A stretch of DNA of 64,000 bases from Streptomyces sp. NBC_00344 (GTDB lineage Bacteria > Actinomycetota > Actinomycetes > Streptomycetales > Streptomycetaceae), in assembly GCF_036088315.1 (NCBI RefSeq), contig NZ_CP107996.1, forward strand, positions 1,116,001-1,180,000, read 5' to 3'. The notes beneath the pieces are model-generated. The model searched no databases. It had not been told where the DNA came from and saw only the letters and a program-made list of their open reading frames with translations. Below are positions 23,901 to 31,616 of this stretch, one piece after another. Positions within the stretch are counted from its first letter, which is position 1. Each line of letters starts with the position of its first letter. Both the position numbers and the translations under genes were made by a program.

Positions 23901-25233
23901 CGGTGCGCCGCGCCACATCTACGACGAGGCGAACCTCTTGCTGGGCAGGACCGTCCCGGCGGGCAGCAGGATCAAGCTGCAGAAGGACGCGGCCAACACC
24001 TCGAAGTACGCGATCGACTTCGTCGACACCGAGCAGGCAACGGCGGTCGCCAACCCCGACCCGGCCACCTACACGGTGCCGGCCGGCTTCTCCCAGCAGG
24101 ATGTGCAGAACGCGCTCGACAAGGTCCGGATGGACACCACGGGCAAGCTGGTCGGCGTCTACCTGCCGGCCGGCGACTACGAGACATCAGCCAAGTTCCA
24201 GGTCTACGGCAAGGCCGTCAAGGTGGTCGGCGCGGGTCCCTGGTTCACCAGGTTCCACGCCCCGTCGTCCCAGGACAACACGGACGCCGGCTTCCGGGCC
24301 GAAGCCACCGCCAACGGCTCCTCGTTCGCGAACTTCGCCTTCTTCGGCAACTACACCTCTCGGATCGACGGCCCCGGCAAGGTGTTCGACTTCTCAGGTG
24401 TCTCCAACATCACCATCGACAACATCTGGAACGAACACACGGTGTGCCTCTACTGGGGTGCCAACACCGACAGCATCACCATCAAGAACTCCCGCATCCG
24501 TGACACCTACGCCGACGGCGTCAACATGACCAACGGCAGCACGGACAACCACGTCACCAACAACGAGTCGCGTGCCACCGGCGACGACAGCTTCGCGCTG
24601 TTCTCTGCGATCGACGCCGGCGGCGCGGACGAGAAGAACAACGTCTTCGAGAATCTGACCTCGCTCCTGACCTGGCGAGCGGCGGGAGTCGCCGTCTACG
24701 GCGGCTATGACAACACCTTCCGCAACATCCGTATCGCGGACACCCTGGTCTACTCCGGAATCACGGTCAGCTCGCTGGACTTCGGCTACGCCATGAACGG
24801 CTTCGGCACCGATCCGACCACACTGGAGAACATCACGATCGAACGGGCGGGCGGGCACTTCTGGAACGGACAGACCTTCCCGGGGATCTGGCTGTTCTCG
24901 GCGTCCAAGGTGTTCCAGGGCATCCGGATCAATGACGTGGACATCGTCGATCCGACCTACAGCGGGATCATGTTCCAGACCAACTACGTAGGAGGGCAAC
25001 CACAGTTCCCGATCAAGGACACCGTACTGACGGACGTCACGATCACCGGCGCCAAGAAGAGCGGAGACGCCTACGACGCCAAGTCGGGCTTCGGTGTCTG
25101 GGCGAACGAAATGCCGGAGTCCGGGCAGGGCCCCGCGGTCGGTGAGGTCACCTTCCACAACCTGAAGATGAGCGGAAACGCTACGGACATCAAGAACACG
25201 ACGTCCACCTTCACGATCAACAACCTGCCGTAG
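20938..25233 (+). CDS. Modular secreted GH87 alpha-1,3-glucanase (mutanase/mycodextranase)
   Basis: 1431 residues, secreted (signal peptide about 1-32). Domains in order: F5/8-type C (33-166), second F5/8-type C (175-312), two fibronectin III domains (316-407, 410-501), third F5/8-type C (503-641), two CARDB-like domains (645-753, 756-873), a CBM6/35-like domain opening YEAEDGVLAGG (879-1031), and a right-handed beta-helix GH87 domain (1042-1431). Three aspartates, D1193 (ADGVN) and D1216/D1217 (TGDDS), have the same 23/24-residue spacing recalled for the catalytic triad of the Paenibacillus GH87 enzyme. It should hydrolyse alpha-1,3-glucan of fungal walls or bacterial biofilms. The ATG at 20938 follows GTGGGGA; in-frame TTG at 20896 and ATG at 20908 are alternatives. 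Confidence 0.88.
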   Translation: MRRHRGRWRALTAAFATTLLLLGLPVLSASAAGGPDIAAGKPARASSSSSEYGVGNITDSNPSTYWESSSGTFPQWAEADLGSTARVDQVVLKLPAGWETRSQTLSVQGSADGTGYSTLAGSASYTFSPGNGNTVTIDFPATQSRYVRINITANTGWPKAQLSELQVHAAGASAGSGNLALGRTLTASSSTDVYTADHANDGNQATYWESKNNALPQWIQADLGSSVRVNQVVLRLPDGWGARAQTLKIQGSTNNTDFTDLSASKDYTFNSADNQTATISFDATTTRYVRVLITANTVQQAGQLSELEVYGPTSGDVTPPSTPQDLAYTEPATGQIKLTWKASTDAVGVTGYDVYANGELRSTVAGDVTTYTDSQPGSSTVAYYVRAHDAAGNQSGNSNTVTRKGATGDTQAPTAPANLAFTQPSGGDIKLTWGASTDDVKVTGYDIYANGSLLTSVAGDITTYTDNRPADTTVSYYVRAKDAAGNVSGNSNTVTRPGTTGPGSNLAQSKPISASSTVFTFAAENANDGLTSTYWEGTGGSYPNTLTVKLGANADVGSVVLKLSPDSSWATRTQNIQVLGREQSATSFTGLAAGKDYTFNPASQNTVTIPVSGRVADVQLKITSNTGSAAGQIAEFQVIGVPAPNPDLQITKITSTPSAPVESDNVSLTATVSNSGTQASAATDLAFGLGTAKAGAASVPALAAGESKTVTASIGAHDAGSYPLSAEVDPANKVIEQNEANNTYSSSTPLVIKPVASSDLVASPVSWSPSSASAGDTVKFSVAIKNQGTVDSASGAHGVTLTLTDAKGATVKTLSGSYSGTIKAGGTTPPVDLGSWTAVNGNYKIKSVIADDANEVPVKRENNTTEQSLFIGRGADMPYDTYEAEDGVLAGGAKVVGPNRTVGDLAGEASGRKAVTLDNTGESVEFTTKASTDTLVTRFSIPDAAGGGGISSTLDVYVDGTFLKAIDLTSKYAWLYGAETGPGNDPGSGAPRHIYDEANLLLGRTVPAGSRIKLQKDAANTSKYAIDFVDTEQATAVANPDPATYTVPAGFSQQDVQNALDKVRMDTTGKLVGVYLPAGDYETSAKFQVYGKAVKVVGAGPWFTRFHAPSSQDNTDAGFRAEATANGSSFANFAFFGNYTSRIDGPGKVFDFSGVSNITIDNIWNEHTVCLYWGANTDSITIKNSRIRDTYADGVNMTNGSTDNHVTNNESRATGDDSFALFSAIDAGGADEKNNVFENLTSLLTWRAAGVAVYGGYDNTFRNIRIADTLVYSGITVSSLDFGYAMNGFGTDPTTLENITIERAGGHFWNGQTFPGIWLFSASKVFQGIRINDVDIVDPTYSGIMFQTNYVGGQPQFPIKDTVLTDVTITGAKKSGDAYDAKSGFGVWANEMPESGQGPAVGEVTFHNLKMSGNATDIKNTTSTFTINNLP

Positions 25234-25253
25234 CGGTAACGGCGGGCCGACGG

Positions 25254-25295
25254 CCGCGGTGGTATCCGGACGACTTGGTCCGGATACCACCGCGG
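25254..25295. terminator. 18-bp perfect hairpin, bidirectional terminator
   Basis: CCGCGGTGGTATCCGGAC (25254-25271) and its exact complement (25278-25295) flank the 6-base loop GACTTG. It sits between the stops of the convergent GH87 and aldo/keto reductase genes and could terminate both. Confidence 0.75.
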
Positions 25296-25342
25296 CATCG
25301 TGTGTGACCGGCCGCGGCCAGGGCAGCGGCAGCGGCCGGTGC

Positions 25343-26377
25343 TCAGCGAGTACGGCGGCGCAGCCGTGCGTCGTTGAGCACATCCGGTGTGTAACCCGCG
25401 TCCCTGGCCGACAGATTGGTGCCGGGCGCCACGATCTCGTCGATGCGGTCGAGCACGTCCCGGCTCAGTGTGATCTTGTCCGCGCCGAGCTGGGTCTCCA
25501 GTTGACCGTGGGTGCGCGGGCCGATGATGGCGGACGTGATCGCGGGGTGTTCCAGGACGAACGCCAGAGCCAGCTGCACCAGGGTCAGGCCGGCCTCGTC
25601 CGCGAGCCCGGCGAGGGCCTCTGCCGCATCCAGCTTCGCGGCGTTCTCGGCGGAGGCGATGTCGAAGCGGGCAGCCTGCCGGTCGGTACGGCTGGAGGCC
25701 GGCTGCTCGGCGCCCCTGCGATAGCGGCCTGACAGCCAGCCGCCCGCCAGCGGGCTCCAGGACAGCACCGCGAGCCCGTAGCGCTGGGCGACCGGGAGTA
25801 CTTCGCGCTCGATGCCGCGGGCCAGCAGCGAGTACGGGGGCTGCTCGGCCACCACCCGTTCCCGGCCCCGGCGCTCGGCTGTCCACTGGCCCTCGACGAT
25901 CGCGGAGGGTTCGAAGGTGGAGGTGCCGATGTAGCGAATCTTGCCCTGGTGGACCAGGTCGGACAGCGCGCCGAGCGTCTCGTCGAAGTCGGTGCCGGGT
26001 GACGGTCTGTGCACCTGGTAGAGATCGATCCATTCGGTGCCCAGCCGGCGCAGGCTGTTCTCCACCTCACGGATGATCCAGCGACGTGAGTTCCCCTGCT
26101 GGTTGACGTCGTCGCCGAGACTGCCGTGGAACTTGGTGGCCAGCACCACGTTGTCGCGTCTGCCGCCGGCCAGGGCCTTGCCGACGATGCTCTCCGACTC
26201 CCCCGCCGAATAGACATCGGCCGTGTCGATGAAATTGATCCCCGAGTCCAGGGCGTGATGGATGATCCGGATGCTGTCCTCGTGATCCGGGTTCCCCCTG
26301 GGGCCGAACATCATGGTCCCCAGGCAGAGCGGGCTGACCTTGACACCCGTGCGTCCGAAGTTGCGGTACTCCGTCAT
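25343..26377 (-). CDS. Aldo/keto reductase
   Basis: 344-residue NADPH-dependent oxidoreductase of the AKR superfamily. The catalytic tetrad is visible: D51 and Y56 in FIDTADVYSAGESE, K82 in LATKFHG and H123 in LYQVHRP. The cofactor region includes LSWSPLAGGWLSGRY, and IIGPRTHGQLETQL lies near the C-terminus. The ATG at 26377 follows GGGAAGGG. It is the last gene of the organosulfur operon, 70 bp after the monooxygenase gene. There it may reduce an aldehyde or ketone released by the monooxygenase; a generic role unrelated to sulfur is equally possible. Confidence 0.9.
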   Translation of the reverse strand: MTEYRNFGRTGVKVSPLCLGTMMFGPRGNPDHEDSIRIIHHALDSGINFIDTADVYSAGESESIVGKALAGGRRDNVVLATKFHGSLGDDVNQQGNSRRWIIREVENSLRRLGTEWIDLYQVHRPSPGTDFDETLGALSDLVHQGKIRYIGTSTFEPSAIVEGQWTAERRGRERVVAEQPPYSLLARGIEREVLPVAQRYGLAVLSWSPLAGGWLSGRYRRGAEQPASSRTDRQAARFDIASAENAAKLDAAEALAGLADEAGLTLVQLALAFVLEHPAITSAIIGPRTHGQLETQLGADKITLSRDVLDRIDEIVAPGTNLSARDAGYTPDVLNDARLRRRTR

Positions 26378-26447
26378 CGTGCCCTTCCCTCGGCGAGCTG
26401 GTCGGTTTCCGGCGGCCCCGGCGGGCCGGAGTGCCCGGTGAGGCGGA

Positions 26448-27854
26448 TCATCCCGCCTCCGCGAGACCGATACCGAAGTGGCCCTCACTGCGGTCCACGG
26501 TGTCGAACAACCGGTTGGCGGGGCGTGGCAGACCGTAGTGCCCGCGCAGGGTGCTGCCGGTGTACTCGGTGCGGAACAGACCGCGCTCCTGAAGGATCGG
26601 GACCACCTGGTCCACGAAGACCTCCAGCCCGGACGGGAGCACCGCGGGCATGATGTTGAAGCCGTCGGCTGCGCCGCTGTCGTACCAGTGCTCGATGGTG
26701 TCGGCCACCTGGACCGCGGTGCCCGCGAAGGTGCGGTGGCCACGGCCGCCGCCGAGCCGGCCGATGAGCCGGCGTACGGTGAGACGCTCACGCCTGGCCA
26801 GTTCGACGATCAGGGTGTAGCGGCTCTTGGCCCCCTCGATCTCGTCCTCGTCGGGGAGCCCGTCCGGCAGCTCCTCGTCGAGCGCCAGGGCGTCCGGATC
26901 GAGCCGCAGGGTCTTGGCGAGCTGGCGCTTGGCGTATTCGGGGACGATCAACCGGTCGAGTTCGTCGTCGAGTTCCTGTGCCTCCTTCTCGGTGGCCCCG
27001 ATGACCGGGACGATGCCAGGGAGGATCTTGATGCCTTCCGGGTTCCGGCCGATCGTCTCGGCGCGCTGTTTGACGTCCTTGTAGAAGGCGACGCCCTCCT
27101 CCAGAGTCTGCTGGGCGGTGAACACCGCCTCCGCGTAACGGGCGGCGAAGTCCTTGCCGTCCTCACTCGATCCCGCCTGGACCAGCAGCGGATAGCCCTG
27201 CGGGGGGCGTCCCACATTGAGCGGGCCGTCCACCCGGAAGAACTCGCCGTTGTGGTCGATGCGCCGCACCCTGCTCGCCAGTGCGTGCACTCCGTTCTCC
27301 TTGTCGGCGACGACCGCGTCGTCCGCCCAGCTGTCCCACAGTTTGGTGGCCACCTCGACGAACTCGGCGGCCCGCCGGTAGCGGTCGTGGTGCAGCGGTG
27401 TGTCGTCCAGGCCGAAGTTGCGGGCGGCGTCGGCGCCTGCGGTGGTGACGATGTTCCATCCGGCCCGGCCGCCCGACACATGGTCTACCGAGGCGAACCG
27501 CCTGGCGAGGTTGTAGGGCTCGTTGTAACTGGTCGAGGCGGTGGCGATGAGACCGATGTGCTCGGTCGCGCCGGCCAGCGCCGTGAGCAGGGCGGTGGGT
27601 TCCAGCTTGGCGGCCGGGCGCCGGCCGGGGTCTCCCATCAGAACCGGGCTGTCCGCGAAGAACACGGAATCGAGCTTGCCGCGTTCGGCGATCCGGGCCA
27701 GGTTCTTGTAGTGCTCGATGTCGGCATTGGCCCGTGCCGGACTCTCGGGAAGCCGCCAGGATGCCTCGTGGTGGCCGGTGGACATCAGGAAGGCATTGAG
27801 GTGCAGTGGCTTGCGGCCGGGTTCGGCCGGCCGGTTCTCAGACGTGTGCGTCAT
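26448..27854 (-). CDS. FMN-dependent monooxygenase of the NtaA/SnaA/DszA (LLM) family
   Basis: 468-residue flavin-dependent monooxygenase of the bacterial luciferase-like class. The family core includes HLNAFLMSTGHHEASWR, a long segment RGKLDSVFFADSPVLMGD, SVDHVSGGRAGWNIVTTAG, and the PPQGYPLLVQAGSSEDGKDF block. Members use FMNH2 supplied by a separate reductase to oxidise organosulfur or aminopolycarboxylate compounds. The SsuA/B/C-type importer and flavin reductase in the same operon make a sulfur compound the likely substrate. Its start overlaps the ATPase stop by 17 bp. The exact substrate (a sulfone, sulfonate or sulfide) cannot be told from sequence. Confidence 0.88.
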   Translation of the reverse strand: MTHTSENRPAEPGRKPLHLNAFLMSTGHHEASWRLPESPARANADIEHYKNLARIAERGKLDSVFFADSPVLMGDPGRRPAAKLEPTALLTALAGATEHIGLIATASTSYNEPYNLARRFASVDHVSGGRAGWNIVTTAGADAARNFGLDDTPLHHDRYRRAAEFVEVATKLWDSWADDAVVADKENGVHALASRVRRIDHNGEFFRVDGPLNVGRPPQGYPLLVQAGSSEDGKDFAARYAEAVFTAQQTLEEGVAFYKDVKQRAETIGRNPEGIKILPGIVPVIGATEKEAQELDDELDRLIVPEYAKRQLAKTLRLDPDALALDEELPDGLPDEDEIEGAKSRYTLIVELARRERLTVRRLIGRLGGGRGHRTFAGTAVQVADTIEHWYDSGAADGFNIMPAVLPSGLEVFVDQVVPILQERGLFRTEYTGSTLRGHYGLPRPANRLFDTVDRSEGHFGIGLAEAG

Positions 27855-28650
27855 GACGGTGCTTCTCCTCAGGGTCGGTCAGGGGCTGTGCCACGCCGAG
27901 GGCGCCGAGCAGCGTGTCGCGGTATTCCTGGAAACGGGGATCGCGCCGGGTCCTGGGCGCCGGGAGGTCGATGGTGAGATCCACCGAGATGCGGCCCTCC
28001 TCCAGCACCAGAACGCGGTCGGCGAGCTCGACCGCCTCGTCGACGTCGTGCGTGACCAGCAGCACCGCCGGGCGGTGGCGTTCGTACAGTTCCCGCAGCA
28101 GACCGTGCATCCTGATCCGGGTGAGCGCGTCCAGCGCTCCGAACGGCTCGTCGGCCAGCAGGAGTTCGGGGTCACGGACGAGTGCCCGGGCCAGTGCGGC
28201 TCGCTGCTGTTCGCCACCGGACAGTTCGTGCGGCCAGGCGCGGTCCCTGCCTTCGAGACCCACCTCGGCAAGGGCGGCGAGCCCGCGCTCCTGCGCGCCG
28301 GCCCCCCGGACGCCCAGCACCACATTGTCGAGCAGGCGCAGCCAGGGCAGCAGCCGCGAGTCCTGGAAGGACAGGGACACCCGCTCGGTCACCTCGAGCA
28401 GCCCCGAGCCCTGGACCTCGTGGTCGAGCCCGGCCACGGCCCGCAGCAGGGTCGACTTGCCTGAACCGCTGCGCCCGAGGAGGGCGGTGAACTCACCTGC
28501 GGCCAGGGTGAGATCGAGCTCCCGCAGCACGGTCCTGTCGCCGAAACCACGGACCAGCCGGTCCGTCCGGACGGCAGGGCCCCGCCGCACCGGCTCGGGC
28601 CCATGGGCGGGTGCGGGTGTACGGGTCAGCCCGCCAGTGTACGTCGCCAT
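27838..28650 (-). CDS. ABC transporter ATP-binding protein (SsuB/TauB-like)
   Basis: 270-residue nucleotide-binding subunit of a nitrate/sulfonate/taurine-type importer. Walker A GRSGSGKST (59-67), Q-loop Q96, signature LSGGEQQ (143-149), Walker B LLLADE (163-168), and H-loop in LLVTHDVDEA are all intact. It overlaps both the permease gene (25 bp) and the monooxygenase gene (17 bp), so the genes are tightly coupled. It energises import of the organosulfur substrate. Confidence 0.9.
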   Translation of the reverse strand: MATYTGGLTRTPAPAHGPEPVRRGPAVRTDRLVRGFGDRTVLRELDLTLAAGEFTALLGRSGSGKSTLLRAVAGLDHEVQGSGLLEVTERVSLSFQDSRLLPWLRLLDNVVLGVRGAGAQERGLAALAEVGLEGRDRAWPHELSGGEQQRAALARALVRDPELLLADEPFGALDALTRIRMHGLLRELYERHRPAVLLVTHDVDEAVELADRVLVLEEGRISVDLTIDLPAPRTRRDPRFQEYRDTLLGALGVAQPLTDPEEKHRHDAHV

Positions 28651-29525
28651 GACAGGACCCTCCTCTCGACGGCACGCACCAGCGCGTCCGATGCGAATCC
28701 GAAAATCCCGTAGACCAGCAGACCGACCAGGATGATGTCGGTCTGCGCGTACTGCTGGGCCTGGAACATCATGTAGCCGATACCGGCGGTGGCATTGACC
28801 TGTTCGACGACGATCAGCCCCAGCCAGGATGCGGTGACCGCGAGCCGCAGGCCGACGAAGAAGCCGGGCAGCGCGCCGGGCACGACGACCTTGCGGACGA
28901 ACTGCGCCCGGCTCAGCCCGAGTGCCTCGGCGAGTTCGACGTAGCGGTTGTCGATGCTCGTGAGGGACGCGTAGGTGTTGATGTACACCTGGACCATCAC
29001 TCCGAGCGCGATGGTGATGACCTTCATGCTTTCGCCGATGCCCAGCCAGAGGATCAGCAGGGGCAGCAGCGCGAGAGCCGGGATCGCCCGCTTGATCTGC
29101 ATGGTGCCGTCGATGGTGGCCTCGCCGGCCCGGCTGAGACCCGCCGCGATCGCCAGTACCGTGCCGACCAGGACACCGAGACCGAGACCGAGACCGGCCC
29201 GTTGCAGGGAGACCAGGAGATTGTCCTGGAGTCTGCCGTCGGATATCAGGTCACCCGCGGTGCTCACGACCGTCCAGGGCGCGGACAGGATCCGGGTGTC
29301 GATCCAGCCGAGGCCCGCGCCGGCCGCCCAGACACCGATCAGCAGCGCCGGACCGGTGAGCCTGCCGTAGCGGAACAGCTTGCCGGGGCTCAGCCTCCGG
29401 CGCTGCGGACCCCGCACCTTCGAGCCCCGGCCGCTGTCCTCGCGTGCGTGTGCGGTGTTGTACGGACCCCGGACCGGCAGGCCGGTGGGAGAGGCGCCGC
29501 GCACCCGTGTTGTGACGTCAGTCAT
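28626..29525 (-). CDS. ABC transporter permease (SsuC/TauC-like)
   Basis: 299-residue permease with about six membrane helices after a basic 55-residue N-terminal extension. The EAA-type loop is ELAEALGLSRAQFVRKVVVPGALPG, and LVVLEQ-like and WLGIGESMKV segments are typical of the SsuC/TauC group. It starts 3 bp after the binding-protein stop and overlaps the ATPase gene. It forms the membrane channel of the sulfur-compound importer. Confidence 0.9.
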   Translation of the reverse strand: MTDVTTRVRGASPTGLPVRGPYNTAHAREDSGRGSKVRGPQRRRLSPGKLFRYGRLTGPALLIGVWAAGAGLGWIDTRILSAPWTVVSTAGDLISDGRLQDNLLVSLQRAGLGLGLGVLVGTVLAIAAGLSRAGEATIDGTMQIKRAIPALALLPLLILWLGIGESMKVITIALGVMVQVYINTYASLTSIDNRYVELAEALGLSRAQFVRKVVVPGALPGFFVGLRLAVTASWLGLIVVEQVNATAGIGYMMFQAQQYAQTDIILVGLLVYGIFGFASDALVRAVERRVLSWRRTLAG

Positions 29526-29528
29526 GGC

Positions 29529-30578
29529 TCACTTCCGGTACTTGGCGGGAACGGACCGAGCGGCGATGGTCTCGAAGCGGCGGTCGAAGAGACTGTCCAC
29601 CCCGGCCTTGGGGATGAAGCCGTTCTCCGCGAGCAGATCGGCGGTCTCCTGCTCCCAGGCGATCGCCTTGTCCCAGCTCTCCGGGAAGACGGGCACCGAG
29701 GATGACCGGGCGATGCGGCGGCCGTCCTCAGCGGTGACGCCCTGGTCCTTGACGTAATAGACCTGGTTCCAGCGCTCCTTGTGCTCCCAGGCCCAGACGG
29801 AGCCCTGCGCCCAGAAGGGAATGAAGCTTCTGACCGCGGCGAGCCTGTCCTCGTCCTCCAGCACCGATGCCGGCGCCCACAGTACGGAGAGCAGGTCCAC
29901 CACGTCGGTCGGGATCCGCCGTGCGCCGTCCTTGCCGAACTGCCCGACATACTTGGTCAGTACGGGCTCGGCAAGCGGCGCGACATCGACCTGCTTGGTC
30001 TGCAGCGCGGTGAGGAACTGATTGCTCGTCAGGGGCACCAGCGTGACGTCCCCCTTGCTCAGCCCCGCCTCCTTGACCGCGCGCAGCACCACCGCTCCCT
30101 GGGCCTGGCCCTGGGAGAAACCGATCTTCTTGCCGCGGAAGTCCTTGGCGGAACGGATGCTCGTGCCGGGCGCGGTGGCGAATTCGTAGAGTGGCTTCTC
30201 GTGCAGCTGCACGGCGACGATCTTCGTGTCGAATCCGATCGCCTGGGCCTGGATGGGCGGGAGCCCCGCATTGTTGGCCAGCTGGATCGACTTGGCGCGG
30301 AAGCCCTGGATGACATCGGGCCCGGCGGTGAAATTGGGCCAGTGCGTGACCTTGAAAGGAAGCTCATCGAGCTTGCCCGAGGCCTTCAGCTGGAGCTGGG
30401 TCGAGCGTATGGAGATGCTCAGCTCGGTGCCGGGCGGCGGCGCACCGGACGGCAGTTTTCTGGTGGATGCGGAACCGACCGATGTGCTGGTTCCCTTGGC
30501 GCAGCCGGCCAGCGCGAGAACGGCGCCGCCGCTCAGGGCGAAAAACGAACGGCGGGCAAGTGGTCCTGAGGAACTCAT
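29529..30578 (-). CDS. ABC transporter substrate-binding lipoprotein (SsuA-like)
   Basis: 349-residue periplasmic-binding-type lipoprotein of the NMT1/SsuA family. Twin arginines (R9, R10) precede a hydrophobic stretch and the lipobox LALAGC (C26 lipidated). The mature part has the family's KDFRGKKIGFSQGQAQGA and DVTLVPLTSNQFLTALQTKQ segments. The ATG at 30578 fixes the signal sequence at the N-terminus; the open frame continuing to 30863 is a shadow. It captures an organosulfur compound for the adjacent permease and ATPase. Confidence 0.9.
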   Translation of the reverse strand: MSSSGPLARRSFFALSGGAVLALAGCAKGTSTSVGSASTRKLPSGAPPPGTELSISIRSTQLQLKASGKLDELPFKVTHWPNFTAGPDVIQGFRAKSIQLANNAGLPPIQAQAIGFDTKIVAVQLHEKPLYEFATAPGTSIRSAKDFRGKKIGFSQGQAQGAVVLRAVKEAGLSKGDVTLVPLTSNQFLTALQTKQVDVAPLAEPVLTKYVGQFGKDGARRIPTDVVDLLSVLWAPASVLEDEDRLAAVRSFIPFWAQGSVWAWEHKERWNQVYYVKDQGVTAEDGRRIARSSSVPVFPESWDKAIAWEQETADLLAENGFIPKAGVDSLFDRRFETIAARSVPAKYRK

Positions 30579-30648
30579 GGATTTCCGTGTATTTCTGCTC
30601 GGTTGGGCGTGAATGGAATTTCCGTGTGCCGGCCGGCGGGCCGACGCG

Positions 30649-31152
30649 TCAGACGGAGTGGTAGTCGCCGTCGTGGAACAGGAGCGGGCCTCGGGTGTCG
30701 TCGAGCCAGGAGTCCTCGACCCGGGCGACCACGATGCGGTGGTCACCGGCGGGAACGATCTGCTCGACGGCGACCTTGATCCAGCCGGCCACGCCTTCCA
30801 GCACAGGCTCACCGTCGGGCAGCCTGTGCCATTCCGTCGGAGCGGCGAACCTGTCGATGCCACTGGTCGCGAACCTCCGCGCCAGGAGCTCCTGTTGGGC
30901 TCCGAGGAAGTTGATGACGACCGTGGCGGCGCGTTCGATGTGCGGCCAGGACGAGGCCGTCTCCGCTATGCCGAACGACACGAGCGGCGGATCGAGTGAC
31001 AGCGAGGTGAGTGAGGTGGCGGTGAATCCGACGGGGCCGCCGCCGGAGTCCGCGGTCACGGCGACCACTCCGGCGGGATACCTGCGGAACACTTGCCTGA
31101 ACCGCTGCGGAGCGATGCCGGTTGCGGAGTACGCAGGCGCGGTGAAAGTCAT
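30649..31152 (-). CDS. Flavin reductase (HpaC/RutF-like) partner of the monooxygenase
   Basis: 167-residue flavin reductase-like protein. The family pattern is RQVFRRYPAGVVAVTADSGG, PVGFTATSLTSLSLDPPLVSF, and a C-terminal GDHRIVVARVEDS plus FHDGDYHSV. It should supply reduced FMN to the luciferase-like monooxygenase encoded four genes downstream, completing a two-component system. The ATG at 31152 follows TAGGGGAAG; the frame extends to 31209 but without a better start. It is the first gene of the six-gene operon. Confidence 0.88.
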   Translation of the reverse strand: MTFTAPAYSATGIAPQRFRQVFRRYPAGVVAVTADSGGGPVGFTATSLTSLSLDPPLVSFGIAETASSWPHIERAATVVINFLGAQQELLARRFATSGIDRFAAPTEWHRLPDGEPVLEGVAGWIKVAVEQIVPAGDHRIVVARVEDSWLDDTRGPLLFHDGDYHSV

Positions 31153-31261
31153 GACTTCCCCTAGGGATAACGAAAGAGGCAGGGCGGGATCGCAGCACGA
31201 AGAGAACACATATGCATGCGTGAAGGGCGCCGACGAACGTCAGCCGTGGAAATGCTTGTCG

Positions 31262-31290
31262 GTTATCGAGAAACCGGACAGAAGCAACAA
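31262..31290 (-). promoter_or_regulatory. Candidate promoter of the sulfur operon proper
   Basis: On the minus strand TTGTTG (31290-31285), 17 bp, GATAAC (31267-31262) precedes the flavin reductase gene by about 110 bp. The leader in between contains an 18-codon Cys-containing frame (31217-31161) that ends 8 bp before the reductase ATG. Confidence 0.35.
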
Positions 31291-31459
31291 CAGAAACGCC
31301 GGGTGGAATCCATCACCGGCAGGGCCGTGCGGCAGCACTGTGCCACGCGGGGCACTGGCTGGAAAATCCGCTGACGGCTGGTCATGAATCCATTATCCCG
31401 TTCGAGTTCCGGATCGGTCAACAATGCAACGTCCTGAATTAAGTCAGCACCTCACCCAA

Positions 31460-31616
31460 GGGCTGTCCCGTAATCCGTGGTGGATCAGCGCACGTCATCG
31501 GATGAGGCGCACCCGCAAGGCGGAGGGCCGCCCGCATGCTGGATGCATGAGGCATCCCGACGACGCGGCGAGGTGCAGCTGTCATCGTGCGCCCGCCGGT
31601 GACTACGGGACAGCTC
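31460..31616. mobile_element. 157-bp MITE-like element with 13-bp terminal inverted repeats
   Basis: GGGCTGTCCCGTA (31460-31472) and the complement of GAGCTGTCCCGTA (31604-31616) form terminal inverted repeats matching at 12 of 13 positions. Between them lie 131 bp without coding potential, and no transposase is present. The right repeat enters the ROK gene and provides its last codons and TAG stop. No target-site duplication was evident. It may be mobilised by an IS5-type transposase, of which a remnant occurs at 5421-5611, but that pairing is untested. Confidence 0.55.

Noticed and set aside
22399..23916. 505-codon open frame on the minus strand
   Set aside because: Antisense to the central domains of the GH87 gene, with Arg/Gly/Val-rich nonsense composition.
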